Of a DNA stretch of 64,000 nucleotides, positions 7,045 to 20,299 are shown in pieces. The DNA is from Deltaproteobacteria bacterium (GTDB lineage: Bacteria; Myxococcota; XYA12-FULL-58-9), in the NCBI GenBank assembly GCA_016218825.1, contig JACRCV010000019.1:1-64000 (forward strand), read 5' to 3'. How positions within the stretch are numbered: the stretch's first letter is position 1; each line of letters starts with the position of its first letter. Under the pieces are notes generated by a model. The model saw only the letters and a program-made list of their open reading frames with translations, was not told the origin of the DNA and did not search any database. A program made the translations under genes and the position numbers.

Positions 7045-8828
7045 GACTCCTTCTCCTCGTCGTGGCGGACGGTGGGCTCGTCGCTGAACTCCCAGCCGAG
7101 CTCGAGCTCGACGAACAGCGAATGGACATTTTCGAACAGCGGCGTCTCCGGGAAGAAGGGAGACGGGTTGCCGCGAGCGTCGACCAGCTTGGCGTTGCCG
7201 AGGTGGTACTCGGCGCCCGGGCTTCGCACGATGCGGAAGTTGCGGGTGTAATGGGCGTTGACGAACAGGAAGGGCAGGACCTCGAAGCGCGCGCCGGAGA
7301 GGATGAAGGTCTCGGGGGAGAGCAGGCCGTCCCCGGCGAGGTGGCCCACGCTCTCCTCGGCGACGCGCATGTAGGTGCCGAAGAACTGCACGAAGCCGAC
7401 GCGGGGCAGCTCCAGGTGGAGGTACAGGTTGGTGTCATTCGGGCCGGTCGAGTCGGCGAGGCCGACGCCGATCGCCGCCCGCTTGCCGCGGCGATCGTGC
7501 TCGTAGATGCCCCAGGACGCTTCGAAGGCGTAGCCCAGCCGCCGGCCATCGTTCGGCCGCTCAAAGCCGTTTCGTGAATCACCGAAGATCGCCTGATACT
7601 TGGTGGGGGTCACCTGGTAGGGGTTCTCCTCGAGCGTATAGGCGTACTTCTGCACCTCGTAGGTGCTGTCGAAGTAGCCCGGCAGAAAGCCGTCACCGAA
7701 GGTCCTGAGCTCGGCCTGGAGGCGGAAGGCGCTGATCGAGGTCGACCCGGCGTTCAAGCGCGCGAGCAGGCCGGCGGAGAAGCCGTCGCCGCCGCCCTCG
7801 TTCGCGAACTTGTCCCAGGACACGAAGGCCTTGAGATCGTTGCGCTCGTTCTTGAAGAGCTTGATCTCGCCGGAGAAGCCGAGGGCGTGCACCCCGGCGG
7901 TCGTGACGTCGAAGCGGCCGGTCTCCGGGTTCGAGCGCGCGAAGGTGCGGTCCTCGAACTCGCCGGTGAACGGGTCCGAGCCCGCGAAGTTGCCGGTGCC
8001 CTTTACGCACTCGGTCGCGTCGTCGGGGTTCAAGAGCGTGCGGATGCAACGCGGCGCGGCGAAGTCGGCGACGTACTCGAGGCCCAACGACAGGCTGTCG
8101 GAGATGATGCCCTCGGTCACGAAGGAGAGCGGCTTGACGAAGACGAGGGCGCCGACGACGCGGTTGACCGTCGTGAGGTCGTTCGTCTGGAACTGAAAGC
8201 CGGCGTAGCGGTTGTAGGCGTCGAACATGAGACCGGTCATCGAGCGATCGACGTCGACGTTGCCCTGGTACTTGTTCATGAGCATCCCGTGACCGATGGT
8301 CGCCGGCCGGATGCTGTTCACCGTGAAGTAGAGGTGATCCTCTTTGCGGCCGATCGTGAAGAAGCGGATCACCCGGGCGTAGTCCGGCATCTCGTCCCAG
8401 TCCTGGCTGCGGATCCTGAATTGGCCGAAGGCATAGGTGCCGCCCTCGACCAGGCGCAGGTTCAAGGGCAGGCCGAAGGAGAGCGAGAGGCTCTTGCCGT
8501 AGTACGCCATGCCGGGCGTCACCCCCAGGAACAGGTCGTTGCCGATGATGAGCGGGCCGGTGGCCACGCTCACGTGGTCGAAGCGGGACAGGAGTCGGCG
8601 CGTGCCGACGTGGGTGATCTCGCCCTTGATGAACTCGGGGGCCGCCGGCGGGGTTTGGTCGGTGACGGCGGGCTCGGTTGCCGGCACGGTGGCGTCGACG
8701 CGCGCGGCGTCCTCGCCGACGCCCGCGGCAGGTGCGGCTACGGGTGGCAGTGTCTGGCCGAGGGCCAGCGCCGGGACGAGGCCACAGACGATCGTGCCGA
8801 TTCCCAGGGCGTGACAGAGCGCACACAT
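7041..8828 (-). CDS. Exported beta-barrel-like outer membrane protein
   Basis: 595 residues. I chose ATG 8828 (MCALCHALG) because a GGGGAGGGG-type site lies just upstream and it gives a clean signal peptide (to about residue 25) ending ALALGQ; a start 18 codons earlier has neither. The mature protein begins with a Pro/Ala/Val linker (25-60). It continues with long alternating, aromatic-rich strands (LSLSFGLPLNLRLVEGG, DHLYFTVNSIRPATIGHG, AAIGVGLADSTG) and no hydrophobic helices, as in outer-membrane porins. I recognise no specific family. First gene of the operon with the lipase and a small lipoprotein, which suggests they share a transport or surface-display task. Confidence 0.75.
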   Translation of the reverse strand: MCALCHALGIGTIVCGLVPALALGQTLPPVAAPAAGVGEDAARVDATVPATEPAVTDQTPPAAPEFIKGEITHVGTRRLLSRFDHVSVATGPLIIGNDLFLGVTPGMAYYGKSLSLSFGLPLNLRLVEGGTYAFGQFRIRSQDWDEMPDYARVIRFFTIGRKEDHLYFTVNSIRPATIGHGMLMNKYQGNVDVDRSMTGLMFDAYNRYAGFQFQTNDLTTVNRVVGALVFVKPLSFVTEGIISDSLSLGLEYVADFAAPRCIRTLLNPDDATECVKGTGNFAGSDPFTGEFEDRTFARSNPETGRFDVTTAGVHALGFSGEIKLFKNERNDLKAFVSWDKFANEGGGDGFSAGLLARLNAGSTSISAFRLQAELRTFGDGFLPGYFDSTYEVQKYAYTLEENPYQVTPTKYQAIFGDSRNGFERPNDGRRLGYAFEASWGIYEHDRRGKRAAIGVGLADSTGPNDTNLYLHLELPRVGFVQFFGTYMRVAEESVGHLAGDGLLSPETFILSGARFEVLPFLFVNAHYTRNFRIVRSPGAEYHLGNAKLVDARGNPSPFFPETPLFENVHSLFVELELGWEFSDEPTVRHDEEKES

Positions 8829-8952
8829 GACCCCTCCCCCTCCCCTCCCCGACGAGGCCAGCGACCGACTCCCCTCATGCACCCGAGGCTAAGAGTGGGC
8901 CTTCCAAAGACGCTAGCAAGGGTTGCCGTGGACCGGCCGAGGGGGGGCCTCG

Positions 8953-8995
8953 CCCCGGTCCAGGCATCCGAGAGGTGGAGTGCCTGGAACCGGGG
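8953..8995. terminator. Long inverted repeat between two minus-strand genes
   Basis: CCCCGGTCCAGGCA (8953-8966) pairs with TGCCTGGAACCGGGG (8981-8995) with one bulged base and a 14-nt loop. It lies after the lipoprotein gene that ends at 9069 and before the barrel gene starting at 8828. There is no T-tract, so it is either a factor-dependent terminator/processing site or an operator for the barrel operon. Confidence 0.4.
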
Positions 8996-9068
8996 AGGAG
9001 AGTTGAGGAAGGGCGGGGCCGAAGGGCGTGTTGCCTCAGGGCAGGGGCTGGCTGGCTCTTGGGGCCGC

Positions 9069-10112
9069 TTACGGCGCGCTGCTGCTGCCGCTGTTGTCCT
9101 GGTCGGGCGAGCCGTCCTGGTTACGGTCCTCGAAGCCTTCGATCGAGGCCTTGATGTTGTCCTCGACGAGCTTCTCGTTCATGCCGCCCTTCATCGCGGT
9201 CGCCGGGTCGACGAACATGCCCTGGCCGTCGGCGAACCAGGTGGCGAGGTCGACGCTCAGAGTGACGCTGACCGGCTGGTCGGTGACGACCAGCGGCTCG
9301 GCGAGCGGCACCAGCTGCTTGGCGTTGACCGCGGACTCGTAGCTGAAGGCGGCGCCGTTGTAGTAACCGTCCACCCGGATGCTCACGCGAGCGAAGGTCG
9401 GGTTGGCCTCTACGAACTCGTTCTGCGTGCCATCGTTCTCGGGCTTGTGGATGCGGATCTCGATCGCCCGGTAGGTGTCGGCCGGCACGGTCGTCTGGAT
9501 CTCGGTCGACATGCCACCATCGAGCGGCAGCGACAGGAGCATCGGGCCGACCGCCACCGTCTGGCAGGCCGGGACCTCGTCCGCGTCCTCGAGCTCGTCT
9601 TCGATCTCGCCCTGGCCGCCGTGATCGTCGCCTACGTCGTGCGTGGCCGGATCGTCGACGCCGTTGTCGTCGCCGGCTTCGGCCTCGGCCGCGTCGTCGG
9701 CGTCGTCGGCGCCTTCAGAGCCGCTGCTCGAGCCGTCGTCCGCGGAGGTCAGGCCGCTCGAGCTCGAGGTGCCGCTCGAATCGTCGAGACTGCCGCTCGC
9801 GCCGTCGCAAGCCGAATCCTGAGCTCGCTTCAGCCGGAGCTCGCGCACCACGAGCTCGGCCGAGGTGAACTCGAGCGTGCTCGTCCCGTCGGAGAACGCC
9901 AGGCCGCCGCTCTCGCTCGGAGCCTCGCCGACCGGCGCCTCGCTCTCCTCGGGCACGCTGAGCGCCAGGCTCAGACCCTGGCCGGTCCCTTCGGCCCTCG
10001 AGTCCACGCCCGAGCACGCGCCGAGCACCGTCAGGGCGAGCACGGGGAGCGCTACGCGGTGCGCGCTCTGGATCTTGGAAGTAGCGGAGAAGATGAATGA
10101 TTTCTTGAACAT
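9069..10112 (-). CDS. Lipoprotein with acidic low-complexity insert (paralogue of 32922-33842)
   Basis: 347 residues from ATG 10112 (MFKKSF), which has AAGGAG seven nt upstream. Lipobox LTVLGAC with Cys33. A conserved region (LALSVPEES, GGLAFSDGTSTLEFTSAELVVREL) is followed by ~75 residues of Ser, Asp, Gly and Glu. The second conserved region contains VPADTYRAIEIRIHKPE, ISIRVDGYYNG-like strands and VTLSVDLATWF. It ends in an acidic tail. The paralogue at 32922 has the same order: lipobox, SFSDGTRTL strand, acidic insert, VPADVYRAVAFRVHKVE. The architecture recalls DUF4382-type proteins, but I cannot confirm that. The acidic insert could bind Ca or other divalent ions (inference). Confidence 0.8.
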   Translation of the reverse strand: MFKKSFIFSATSKIQSAHRVALPVLALTVLGACSGVDSRAEGTGQGLSLALSVPEESEAPVGEAPSESGGLAFSDGTSTLEFTSAELVVRELRLKRAQDSACDGASGSLDDSSGTSSSSGLTSADDGSSSGSEGADDADDAAEAEAGDDNGVDDPATHDVGDDHGGQGEIEDELEDADEVPACQTVAVGPMLLSLPLDGGMSTEIQTTVPADTYRAIEIRIHKPENDGTQNEFVEANPTFARVSIRVDGYYNGAAFSYESAVNAKQLVPLAEPLVVTDQPVSVTLSVDLATWFADGQGMFVDPATAMKGGMNEKLVEDNIKASIEGFEDRNQDGSPDQDNSGSSSAP

Positions 10113-10343
10113 GACCGACTCCTTCAAACGCTGGTGAAGTAACTCGTGCGTGGGGTCCGTGTTGACCGGTCCGAACACGTAGTTGTGACCCGCGACGCTC
10201 GCCGAAAGTGACAAGAATCTTTCGGGCGTCGCCGGAGATCCGGGCTGCTGCGGGCCAGACGACGCAATGGTTGGAAATCGCTATGAAATACCAAAAACTG
10301 GGGCGGCGTCGCGCGAGGGTACGGCCGGAGGACTGAAAGAGTT

Positions 10344-10381
10344 GCGGGGGCCCGAGCGCCTGGCGACACTCGGACCCCCGC
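10344..10381 (-). terminator. Rho-independent-like terminator of the TSP3 multicopper oxidase gene
   Basis: Arms GCGGGGGCCCGAG (10344-10356) and CTCGGACCCCCGC (10369-10381) pair at 12 of 13 positions around a 12-nt loop. The hairpin lies about 30 nt after the oxidase stop codon on the minus strand and is followed there by AACTCTTTC, a short T-rich run. Confidence 0.6.
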
Positions 10382-10411
10382 GGGCACGGAACAGCTGTTA
10401 GCTTGGGGGGC

Positions 10412-14257
<3,846 letters not shown>

Positions 14258-14286
14258 AGCGTCCTCCTCCTCTTGGGTTCTCGTAC

Positions 14287-14380
14287 TGAACTGATGTTCA
14301 AGCGCGTGAAAGCTCCCCACAAACCTGGGGAGTATTGTGGGCAGCCCGCCGCGCTCGTTCGAAGAATGGGTAGATCTACC
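14287..14380. promoter_or_regulatory. Divergent control region with three inverted repeats
   Basis: Between the oxidase gene (minus, start 14257) and the kinase gene (plus, start 14498) lie three inverted repeats. They are TGAAC-TGAT-GTTCA (14287-14300), CTCCCCA-N6-TGGGGAG (14313-14332) and the perfect 12-bp palindrome GGTAGATCTACC (14369-14380). They are plausible binding sites for the NarL-type regulator encoded at 15973. I could not define -35/-10 boxes with confidence. Confidence 0.5.
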
Positions 14381-14497
14381 TACGACGCCGCCGGATCCGG
14401 CCCCCGGCCGCAAGAGCGGTGACTTCCGCCCTTCCCGAAGGTGGCAGTCGTGCCCAACGTGTGGGGGTGATTGCGCGATTCCGAGCCTGAAGGGGAC

Positions 14498-15976
14498 ATG
14501 GAGCCAAGACAGAGCGCCGGCGCCGGCCGGTCCCAGAGACCGGCGGGACAGCAGGAGTGGTGGGTGCCTGCCGGCGTCCTCCTCCTGGGCGTCGCCTCGC
14601 TCGCCATGCTCGTCTGGACCGATGCCCTGGGCCAACGGCGACACGCCGACGACGCGCAGCTCTACGTGCTCCAGGAGCTCCGCTTGACGGTCGCGACCGC
14701 GCACCTCTGGCTCGAGGAGGGCCTCACGAACGGCATCGAGCCGGATCTCGCCCAGGCGGCGGCCGACCTGGACGCGGCGCTGCGGCTCGCCGATGTCCTC
14801 ATGAACGGCGGGACGAGCGCTTCGGGCGTGGCGTTGGCGCCGCTCGCGGAACCGGGGCTCAGGGCCAACGTCGAAGAGATCTCCGGGGCGGTCGCACAGT
14901 GGACGGCGATCGCCCGCTTCCGGCTCCAGCGCGAGGGAGACGTGGGCGAGGGGTCGGAGTCAGAGAACCGCGGCGACGACGTCTTCCGTCACCTGCAGCT
15001 CCGCGCCGCCGAGCTCGCGGGCCTCGTCACCCTGGCCCAAAGCGCCGACCACGCCCTTCGTCGCCGGCTCTTCGTCGGGGTCTTCGTTGCCTGGGCGGCC
15101 ATTCTGGCGGTCTCGATCCTCGCCTTGCTGCGCCACGACCGGCGCCGGACCGTCGCCCAGGCGGCGCTCACGCGCGCCCAGGAGGGGCTGGAGGAGACCG
15201 TGGCGGTGCGGACGGCCGAGCTGCGCCAGATCGACGCCGCGCTCCGCCTCGAGCTCGAGGACCGCAAGCGGGCCGAGCAGGCGCTCTACGAGTCGCGAGA
15301 GCACCTGCAACGCCTCTCCGCCCGGCTGCTCACGGCGCAAGAGACCGAGCAGCGGCGCCTGGCGGCCGAGCTGCACGACGGCCTCGGGCATTCACTGGTC
15401 TTGATGAAGCTCATGCTCGGCCGCATCGCGGGCACGCTCCCGAGCGCGGCGCCGGGCATCGAGACCTGTTGCCACGACCTGGCGGCCACGATCGACGAGG
15501 TCCTCGAGGACGTCCGCCGGCTGTGTCGCGACCTGCGGCCGTTCTTGCTCGAGGATCTCGGGCTGTCCGCCGCGCTGCGCTCGCTCGTGGGTCGCTATTT
15601 CACGCACGGCCGGAGCCGCGTCGTCTCGTCGGTGGAGGACGTCGATCACCTGTTCTCGCCGGCGGCGCAGGTGCACCTCTACCGCATCGTTCAGGAGGCG
15701 CTGACCAACGCCAGCAAGCACGCGCAGGCGGCGCAGGTGGAGCTGCGGCTCGCGCGGCAGGGGGACGTGGTCGACTTCGTCGTCGAAGACGACGGCAGGG
15801 GCTTCGACCTCGACGCCGTGAGCGCGCCGGAGCGTGGCGACAAGGGCGTGGGGCTCGCGACGATGCAGGAGCGGGCGCGGATCCTCGGTGCGGCGCTGGC
15901 CATCTCGAGCGTGCCGGGCAAGGGCACGCGCGTCCAGGTCGGGGTGCCGCTCTTGGCCGCGGGGAAGTCTTCATGA
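14498..15976 (+). CDS. NarL-family sensor histidine kinase
   Basis: 492 residues from ATG 14498; a TTG nine codons upstream is an alternative because the Shine-Dalgarno AAGGGG sits very close to the ATG. Two membrane helices (~20-40 and ~191-213) bracket a ~150-residue periplasmic sensor of no recognised family. Then come a coiled coil, the HisKA_3 box RLAAELHDGLGHSL with His293, and a HATPase domain with N-box IVQEALTNASKHA, VEDDGRGFD and GLATMQERARILG. It should autophosphorylate and pass phosphate to the regulator whose ATG overlaps its TGA. Placement back to back with the TSP3 multicopper oxidase suggests that it controls that gene (inference). Confidence 0.92.
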   Translation: MEPRQSAGAGRSQRPAGQQEWWVPAGVLLLGVASLAMLVWTDALGQRRHADDAQLYVLQELRLTVATAHLWLEEGLTNGIEPDLAQAAADLDAALRLADVLMNGGTSASGVALAPLAEPGLRANVEEISGAVAQWTAIARFRLQREGDVGEGSESENRGDDVFRHLQLRAAELAGLVTLAQSADHALRRRLFVGVFVAWAAILAVSILALLRHDRRRTVAQAALTRAQEGLEETVAVRTAELRQIDAALRLELEDRKRAEQALYESREHLQRLSARLLTAQETEQRRLAAELHDGLGHSLVLMKLMLGRIAGTLPSAAPGIETCCHDLAATIDEVLEDVRRLCRDLRPFLLEDLGLSAALRSLVGRYFTHGRSRVVSSVEDVDHLFSPAAQVHLYRIVQEALTNASKHAQAAQVELRLARQGDVVDFVVEDDGRGFDLDAVSAPERGDKGVGLATMQERARILGAALAISSVPGKGTRVQVGVPLLAAGKSS

Positions 15977-16614
15977 TGCCCTACCGGATCGTGCTCGCCG
16001 ACGATCACGTGCTCGTGCGCCAGGGCGTGCGTCGGATCATCGCCACCGACCCCGACCTCGAGGTCGTCGGCGAGGCGAACGACGGGCTGGAGCTCCTGGC
16101 GCTCCTGAAGGAGGTCCCGGTTCGCCTCGTGATCCTCGACCTGTCGATGCCGCGTCTCCGCGGTCTCGAGGCGCTGCACGAGATCCGCGTCATCGCGCCC
16201 GACGTCGACGTGATCATCCTGACCATCCACAAGGAGGCGGAGTACGTCACCGCGGCGTTGGCCGCCGGCGCCCGCGGCTACCTCCTCAAGGAGGACGCCG
16301 AGGCGCAGCTGTTCTCGGCGATCAAAGGGGTGCGTGCCGGCGGCATCTGCCTGTCACCGAAGCTCGCGCACCTGTGTGCGGAGGAGTGGGCGGAGCCCAG
16401 CGGCGACCCCGCGCCGCAGGTCGACCCGCTGACCATCCGCGAGCGCGAGGTGCTGAAGCTCGCGGCCGAAGGCCGGTCGAGCAAGGAGATCGGCCGCCTG
16501 TTGTTCATCAGCGCGCGCACCGTCGAGCACCACCGCGCCAACATCTTCGCCAAGCTCGGGCTCGGCAACACCGCGGACCTGATCCGCTACGCGATCCGCA
16601 GAGGTTACCTGTGA
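15973..16614 (+). CDS. NarL/FixJ-family response regulator
   Basis: 213 residues, ATGA overlap with the kinase gene. The receiver domain (1-120) has the acidic pocket LADDH and the phospho-acceptor Asp56 in VILDLSMP, plus the switch-region Lys in LLKED. The C-terminal LuxR/GerE helix-turn-helix (~148-210) reads LTIREREVLKLAAEGRSSKE, then RTVEHHRANIFAKLG. It is the DNA-binding partner of the upstream kinase. Likely sites are the inverted repeats at 14287-14380. It converges with the cyclase gene, 38 nt between stop codons. Confidence 0.95.
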   Translation: MMPYRIVLADDHVLVRQGVRRIIATDPDLEVVGEANDGLELLALLKEVPVRLVILDLSMPRLRGLEALHEIRVIAPDVDVIILTIHKEAEYVTAALAAGARGYLLKEDAEAQLFSAIKGVRAGGICLSPKLAHLCAEEWAEPSGDPAPQVDPLTIREREVLKLAAEGRSSKEIGRLLFISARTVEHHRANIFAKLGLGNTADLIRYAIRRGYL

Positions 16615-16652
16615 GCGCTCGTGGGTGAGGCGCTGCTCCGGGACCCTGGGTG

Positions 16653-18044
16653 TCAGACCGTCTCTTCCGCGTGGATCGAGCGCAAGAACCGCGTCAGGTG
16701 ACGGTCGGTCTTGGTGATGTGGTTGACGAGCCAGTCGATGAGGAACACCTGGATGTGAAAAGCGATGAGCAGCGGGTCGTGCTGGCCCGAGGCGATCTCG
16801 CGCTGCAAGCGCTGGAAATACTTGCCGAACATGCGGTGTTGCTGCCGGTGCTCGTCCGCCATGGGGTAGGCGTAGCGCTTCATGAGCTCGCCTTCGACGG
16901 CGAAGTGCTCGACGGCGTAGCGGGACACGAAGTCCAGGAATTCCCGAGTGTCCGACGCGTCTTTGCCGCCCACCTTCCGTGTAAGGGCGCTGAAGTGGTC
17001 GAAGAGGCTGCGGTGCTGAAGGTCGATCGTCGGCACGCCTGAGGCGAGATCCGTCGTCCACACCCGCGTGCCGTCCAGCTCGCCGGTGCCGTAGTGGCGG
17101 CCGGTGGCCGCGAACTCCCGGCAGCGATGGAGGTAGATCTGCGCGGAGTGGTCGTCGGGGGCGACGGCGAGGCAACGCTCGAGCAGCGGCACGGCGCGCG
17201 GCACCTGCTTCATGTGGTAGAACGCCAGCGCCGCTTCGAAGTCGCCGAGCGTCGCGGCCTTCGCCTCGCGCTCTGCCGGCGGATCGTGATCGAACACCTC
17301 GTAGACCGACTGCGGCTGGGCCCTTCCCTTGACGCGGATCCGGTCGACGAACCGGATGTGGTAGCGGCTTTGGTCGGCGAGCCCGTAGAGCGTGTGCTCG
17401 CTGATGAGCAAGGGGGTGCGATAGATCTTGGTGGCGCTCTCCAGCCGGGCGGCGACGTTGACCGCGTCACTCACCACCGTCGTGTCCATGCGCGAGTCCC
17501 CGCCCACGGTCCCGAGCATCACGATGCCGGTGTTGAGCCCCATGCCGATCCTGACCGAGGCATAGCCGGCGCGCTGGCGGCCCTGGTTGTACGGGCCGAG
17601 CTCGGCCAGCATCTCCAGGGCACACTTCAGCGCGTCGTCGGCGGTGTTCGGGAAGAGCGCCATGATGGCGTCGCCGATGTACTTGTCGATGATGCCGCGG
17701 TTACGGCCGATGATCGGCGCCATCCGCGTCAGGTAGGCGTTGATGAAGCGGAAGTTCTCGTTCGGGGTCATCGACTCCGACAAGGTCGTGAAATCACGAA
17801 TGTCGGAGAACAACAGCGTCATCCGGCGCTCGATCTGATCGCCGAGCTTTACGTCGAGGATGCTCCTTACGCCCATCAACCCGAGCAGCTGGTCGGGCAC
17901 GAAACGGCGGTAGGCCGCCTCCGTGGCCTCCAGGAGGGAACGGGTGTGCGCGTGGGCTACGACCTCGTTCGCGAGGGGATCCGCCGTGACGGCGACCGAG
18001 GCAGGGTCAGCCCCGGGGCGCACGAATGCTCTGAGCTCACTCAT
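16653..18044 (-). CDS. Class III adenylate/guanylate cyclase with TPR-like linker and C-terminal hemerythrin domain
   Basis: 463 residues from ATG 18044, with GGGGGTGA eight nt upstream (a GTG four codons earlier is possible). Residues ~65-265 are a class III cyclase catalytic domain. Metal-binding Asp residues lie in LFSDIRDF and DKYIGDAIMALFP, and the transition-state Asn/Arg in DAVNVAARLE. Residues ~275-325 look like a TPR pair. Residues ~345-463 are a bacterial hemerythrin with all seven di-iron ligands: TIDLQH, EHFAVEGE, DEHRQQH, NHITKTD. Such di-iron sites bind O2 or NO. No membrane segment is visible, so it is a soluble sensor-cyclase making cAMP or cGMP in response to oxygen or redox state (inference). 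Confidence 0.92.
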   Translation of the reverse strand: MSELRAFVRPGADPASVAVTADPLANEVVAHAHTRSLLEATEAAYRRFVPDQLLGLMGVRSILDVKLGDQIERRMTLLFSDIRDFTTLSESMTPNENFRFINAYLTRMAPIIGRNRGIIDKYIGDAIMALFPNTADDALKCALEMLAELGPYNQGRQRAGYASVRIGMGLNTGIVMLGTVGGDSRMDTTVVSDAVNVAARLESATKIYRTPLLISEHTLYGLADQSRYHIRFVDRIRVKGRAQPQSVYEVFDHDPPAEREAKAATLGDFEAALAFYHMKQVPRAVPLLERCLAVAPDDHSAQIYLHRCREFAATGRHYGTGELDGTRVWTTDLASGVPTIDLQHRSLFDHFSALTRKVGGKDASDTREFLDFVSRYAVEHFAVEGELMKRYAYPMADEHRQQHRMFGKYFQRLQREIASGQHDPLLIAFHIQVFLIDWLVNHITKTDRHLTRFLRSIHAEETV

Positions 18045-18095
18045 GCTCCTGCTCACCCCCCGGACGCCAAGACGGGGAACCGGGGCCAGCTCAAG

Positions 18096-18126
18096 GGAAC
18101 CATGGGTCGGTTCCTGGGAATGTCAA
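18096..18126 (-). promoter_or_regulatory. Possible promoter/operator of the cyclase gene
   Basis: Read on the minus strand, TTGACA (18126-18121) is a perfect -35 box. About 7 nt downstream is the inverted repeat GGAACC-N7-GGTTCC (18096-18114), which covers the expected -10 area; a further GGGAACC copy sits near 18075. The -10 itself is poor (ATGGTT), as expected for an activated or repressed promoter. Confidence 0.35.
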
Positions 18127-18198
18127 CCACCGCCGTACAACTAATCAGGCGCGTCCCGCGATCGAGCGTGCCGCGGGGCCGCAACGACGGGCCGCCGG

Positions 18199-20274
18199 CT
18201 ACTGACACGTACCCGCGGCGACGAAGGTAACGGCGGCGGCGTTCGGCAGGTAGGAGTAGAGACCGGCGGTGAGGGTGTTGGCGAGCTCGTAGTCGGCGCG
18301 CGCCGGGCCTTCGATGGAGAGGCTCGCACCGACGCGGTTGTCGATCACGACGCCGCTGTCGGTGGTGTTGCCGAGCATCCGCAGGCAGAGCTGCGACGTC
18401 GCCAAGCCGGAGGCCTGGGCGTTAAACCCACCGTCGGAGAGAGCGTTGGCCGCCAGATTGCCCTCGACCGTGGCCACGTGCCGGCCGCCGTCGGTGGCGT
18501 TGACCTGGATGCCGGCGCGGCCGAGGGCCGTGCCGTTGTCACCGACGACGTTGTCGCGGATCGTCGTGTGCAGGACGGCGGCGCCGACCGCATCGACGTC
18601 AATGCCGCGCGAGTTGGGATCGATGACCCCCATGCCGGTCATGGTGTTGCCGAGGATCGCGAGCGTACCGGCGCCGCCGGTCAGCTGGACGCGGAGACCG
18701 CTGTCGGCCGTGCCCCGAATGACGTTGTCGGTCACGGTCAGCTGCAGCGTAAGAGCGCTGCTCACCAGATCGATGCCGTTGCCGGAGGAGTTGGTGCCGG
18801 CGTTGTCGAGGATCCGGTTGTTGACGAGCGACACCACGCCGCCGGCGTTCGGCAGGAAGATCGGCTCACGCCGCATGCCGGTGATGGTCGTGTCGTGGAT
18901 GCTGAGATCGACGGTGGCGTTGCCGATGACCCCGATGTTGGTGACGGTCGGATCTCCCTGAAGGACGAGGCCGGCGATCTCGCAACCATTGCCACCGAGG
19001 GTCACGACCGGCACGTTGCCGGCGGCGACCGTCCGGTTGGCGACGACCGGGAGGGTGACGGCGGCCGCGACCACGGTGACCCCGTTCACCATCAGCGGCA
19101 GCCCCTGGCCCAAGAGCTTCTGGCCGACGCTGAGCGTGACCCCGGTGCGCTGGCCGAGGTCGGTACCGTCGCCGGCGAAGAGGAAGAGGGTGTCGCCGGC
19201 GTCGGCGTTCCCCGAGGCCTGAGCCAAGGTCGCAAACGGCGCGACGTCGGTGCCCGAGGCCGCACCCGCGAAGGTGTTGTCCACGTACCAGATGCGCTCG
19301 AGAAGCGTCACGCTGACGGTAGCGGTGCCGCCGCCCACGAGGGCGTAGGTGAAGGTGTCGGTCAGGTTCTGGTCGCCCAGCTGCGGGTGATAGGTGAAGC
19401 TACCGTCGGCCAAGAGCGTCACGGAGCCGCCGGCGGACGTGGTCAGGGTGCCGGGCGCGGCGACACTGGCACCGGCAGGATCGTTCAGGAGCAGGCCGCC
19501 GGCCGCCGCCATCGTCAGGGTGGTGTTGCCGGTCCAGGCGAAGGCGTCGGCCATCGGATCGCAGGCATCACCGAAGCCGTCGCCATCGGCGTCGAGCTGC
19601 CCGGGGTTGGCCGCGAGGCTGCAGTTGTCGCAGACGTCGCCCTTGCCGTCGGCGTCGGTGTCCAGCTGCGCCGGGTTGGCGATCGCCGGGCAGTTGTCGA
19701 GGTCATCTATCCGAAGGTCGCCGTCGGCGTCGGTCTCGCAGGCGTCGCCGACGCCGTCGCCGTTGGTGTCCACCTGATCGGCGTTGGCGAGCACCGGGCA
19801 GTTGTCGCTGGCGTTCGCGGCGCCGTCACCGTCCTGGTCCGGGTCACAGACGTCACCCAGGGCGTCGCCGTCCTGGTCGAGCTGGCCGGGGTTCGCGGTC
19901 GAGGGACAGTTGTCCTGTGCGTCCAGGACCCCGTCTCCATCGCCGTCGGCCGGGTTCACGGTATCGCACGCGTCCCCGACGCCGTCGGCATCCGCGTCCG
20001 CCTGGTCGGGGTTCGCCCGTGTCCGACAATTGTCGAGACTGTCGGCGACGCCGTCGCCGTCCTCGTCCGGATCGCTGCCGACCTGGCAGGCATCACCCCT
20101 GCCGTTCTGGTCCTGGTCCGCCTGGTCGGCGTTGGCGACGAGCGGACAGTTGTCGCTGTCGTCGAGCACGCCGTCTTGGTCCGCGTCCTTCGGCGCCGGC
20201 TCGGCGGCCCGGTCGTCGCTGCAAGAGATGAGGGCCACTCCGAAGACAGCCACCGTAAGAGCGCGCAGAATCAT
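18199..20274 (-). CDS. TSP3 lipoprotein with Ig-like and right-handed beta-helix domains
   Basis: 691 residues; ATG 20274 is preceded by GGGAGG. Lipobox VALISC. Residues ~22-238 hold classical TSP3 units ([20 protein letters not shown] and variants with DACD ends), predicted Ca binding. Residues ~245-335 are an Ig/cadherin-like unit ([20 protein letters not shown]). From ~345 on, IWYVDN...[13 protein letters not shown] and regular ~23-residue turns ([41 protein letters not shown]) are typical of a parallel beta-helix (PbH1), a fold used for polysaccharide binding or cleavage or for adhesion. No lyase active site is recognisable. A surface adhesin or scaffold is most likely. Confidence 0.85.
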   Translation of the reverse strand: MILRALTVAVFGVALISCSDDRAAEPAPKDADQDGVLDDSDNCPLVANADQADQDQNGRGDACQVGSDPDEDGDGVADSLDNCRTRANPDQADADADGVGDACDTVNPADGDGDGVLDAQDNCPSTANPGQLDQDGDALGDVCDPDQDGDGAANASDNCPVLANADQVDTNGDGVGDACETDADGDLRIDDLDNCPAIANPAQLDTDADGKGDVCDNCSLAANPGQLDADGDGFGDACDPMADAFAWTGNTTLTMAAAGGLLLNDPAGASVAAPGTLTTSAGGSVTLLADGSFTYHPQLGDQNLTDTFTYALVGGGTATVSVTLLERIWYVDNTFAGAASGTDVAPFATLAQASGNADAGDTLFLFAGDGTDLGQRTGVTLSVGQKLLGQGLPLMVNGVTVVAAAVTLPVVANRTVAAGNVPVVTLGGNGCEIAGLVLQGDPTVTNIGVIGNATVDLSIHDTTITGMRREPIFLPNAGGVVSLVNNRILDNAGTNSSGNGIDLVSSALTLQLTVTDNVIRGTADSGLRVQLTGGAGTLAILGNTMTGMGVIDPNSRGIDVDAVGAAVLHTTIRDNVVGDNGTALGRAGIQVNATDGGRHVATVEGNLAANALSDGGFNAQASGLATSQLCLRMLGNTTDSGVVIDNRVGASLSIEGPARADYELANTLTAGLYSYLPNAAAVTFVAAGTCQ

Positions 20275-20280
20275 TGGTAC

Positions 20281-20299
20281 CTCCCGCGGGAGCTCCCGC
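20281..20299 (-). promoter_or_regulatory. Overlapping palindromes at the ribosome-binding site
   Basis: CTCCCGCGGGAG (20281-20292) and GCGGGAGCTCCCGC (20286-20299) overlap each other, and the first covers the GGGAGG site of the gene starting at 20274. They could pair with the ribosome-binding site or be a binding site for a protein. Confidence 0.25.

Noticed and set aside
3613-7251. 1212-codon plus-strand open frame
   Set aside because: Shadow of the lipase operon, which has a GxSxG elbow, lipoboxes and coupled starts.
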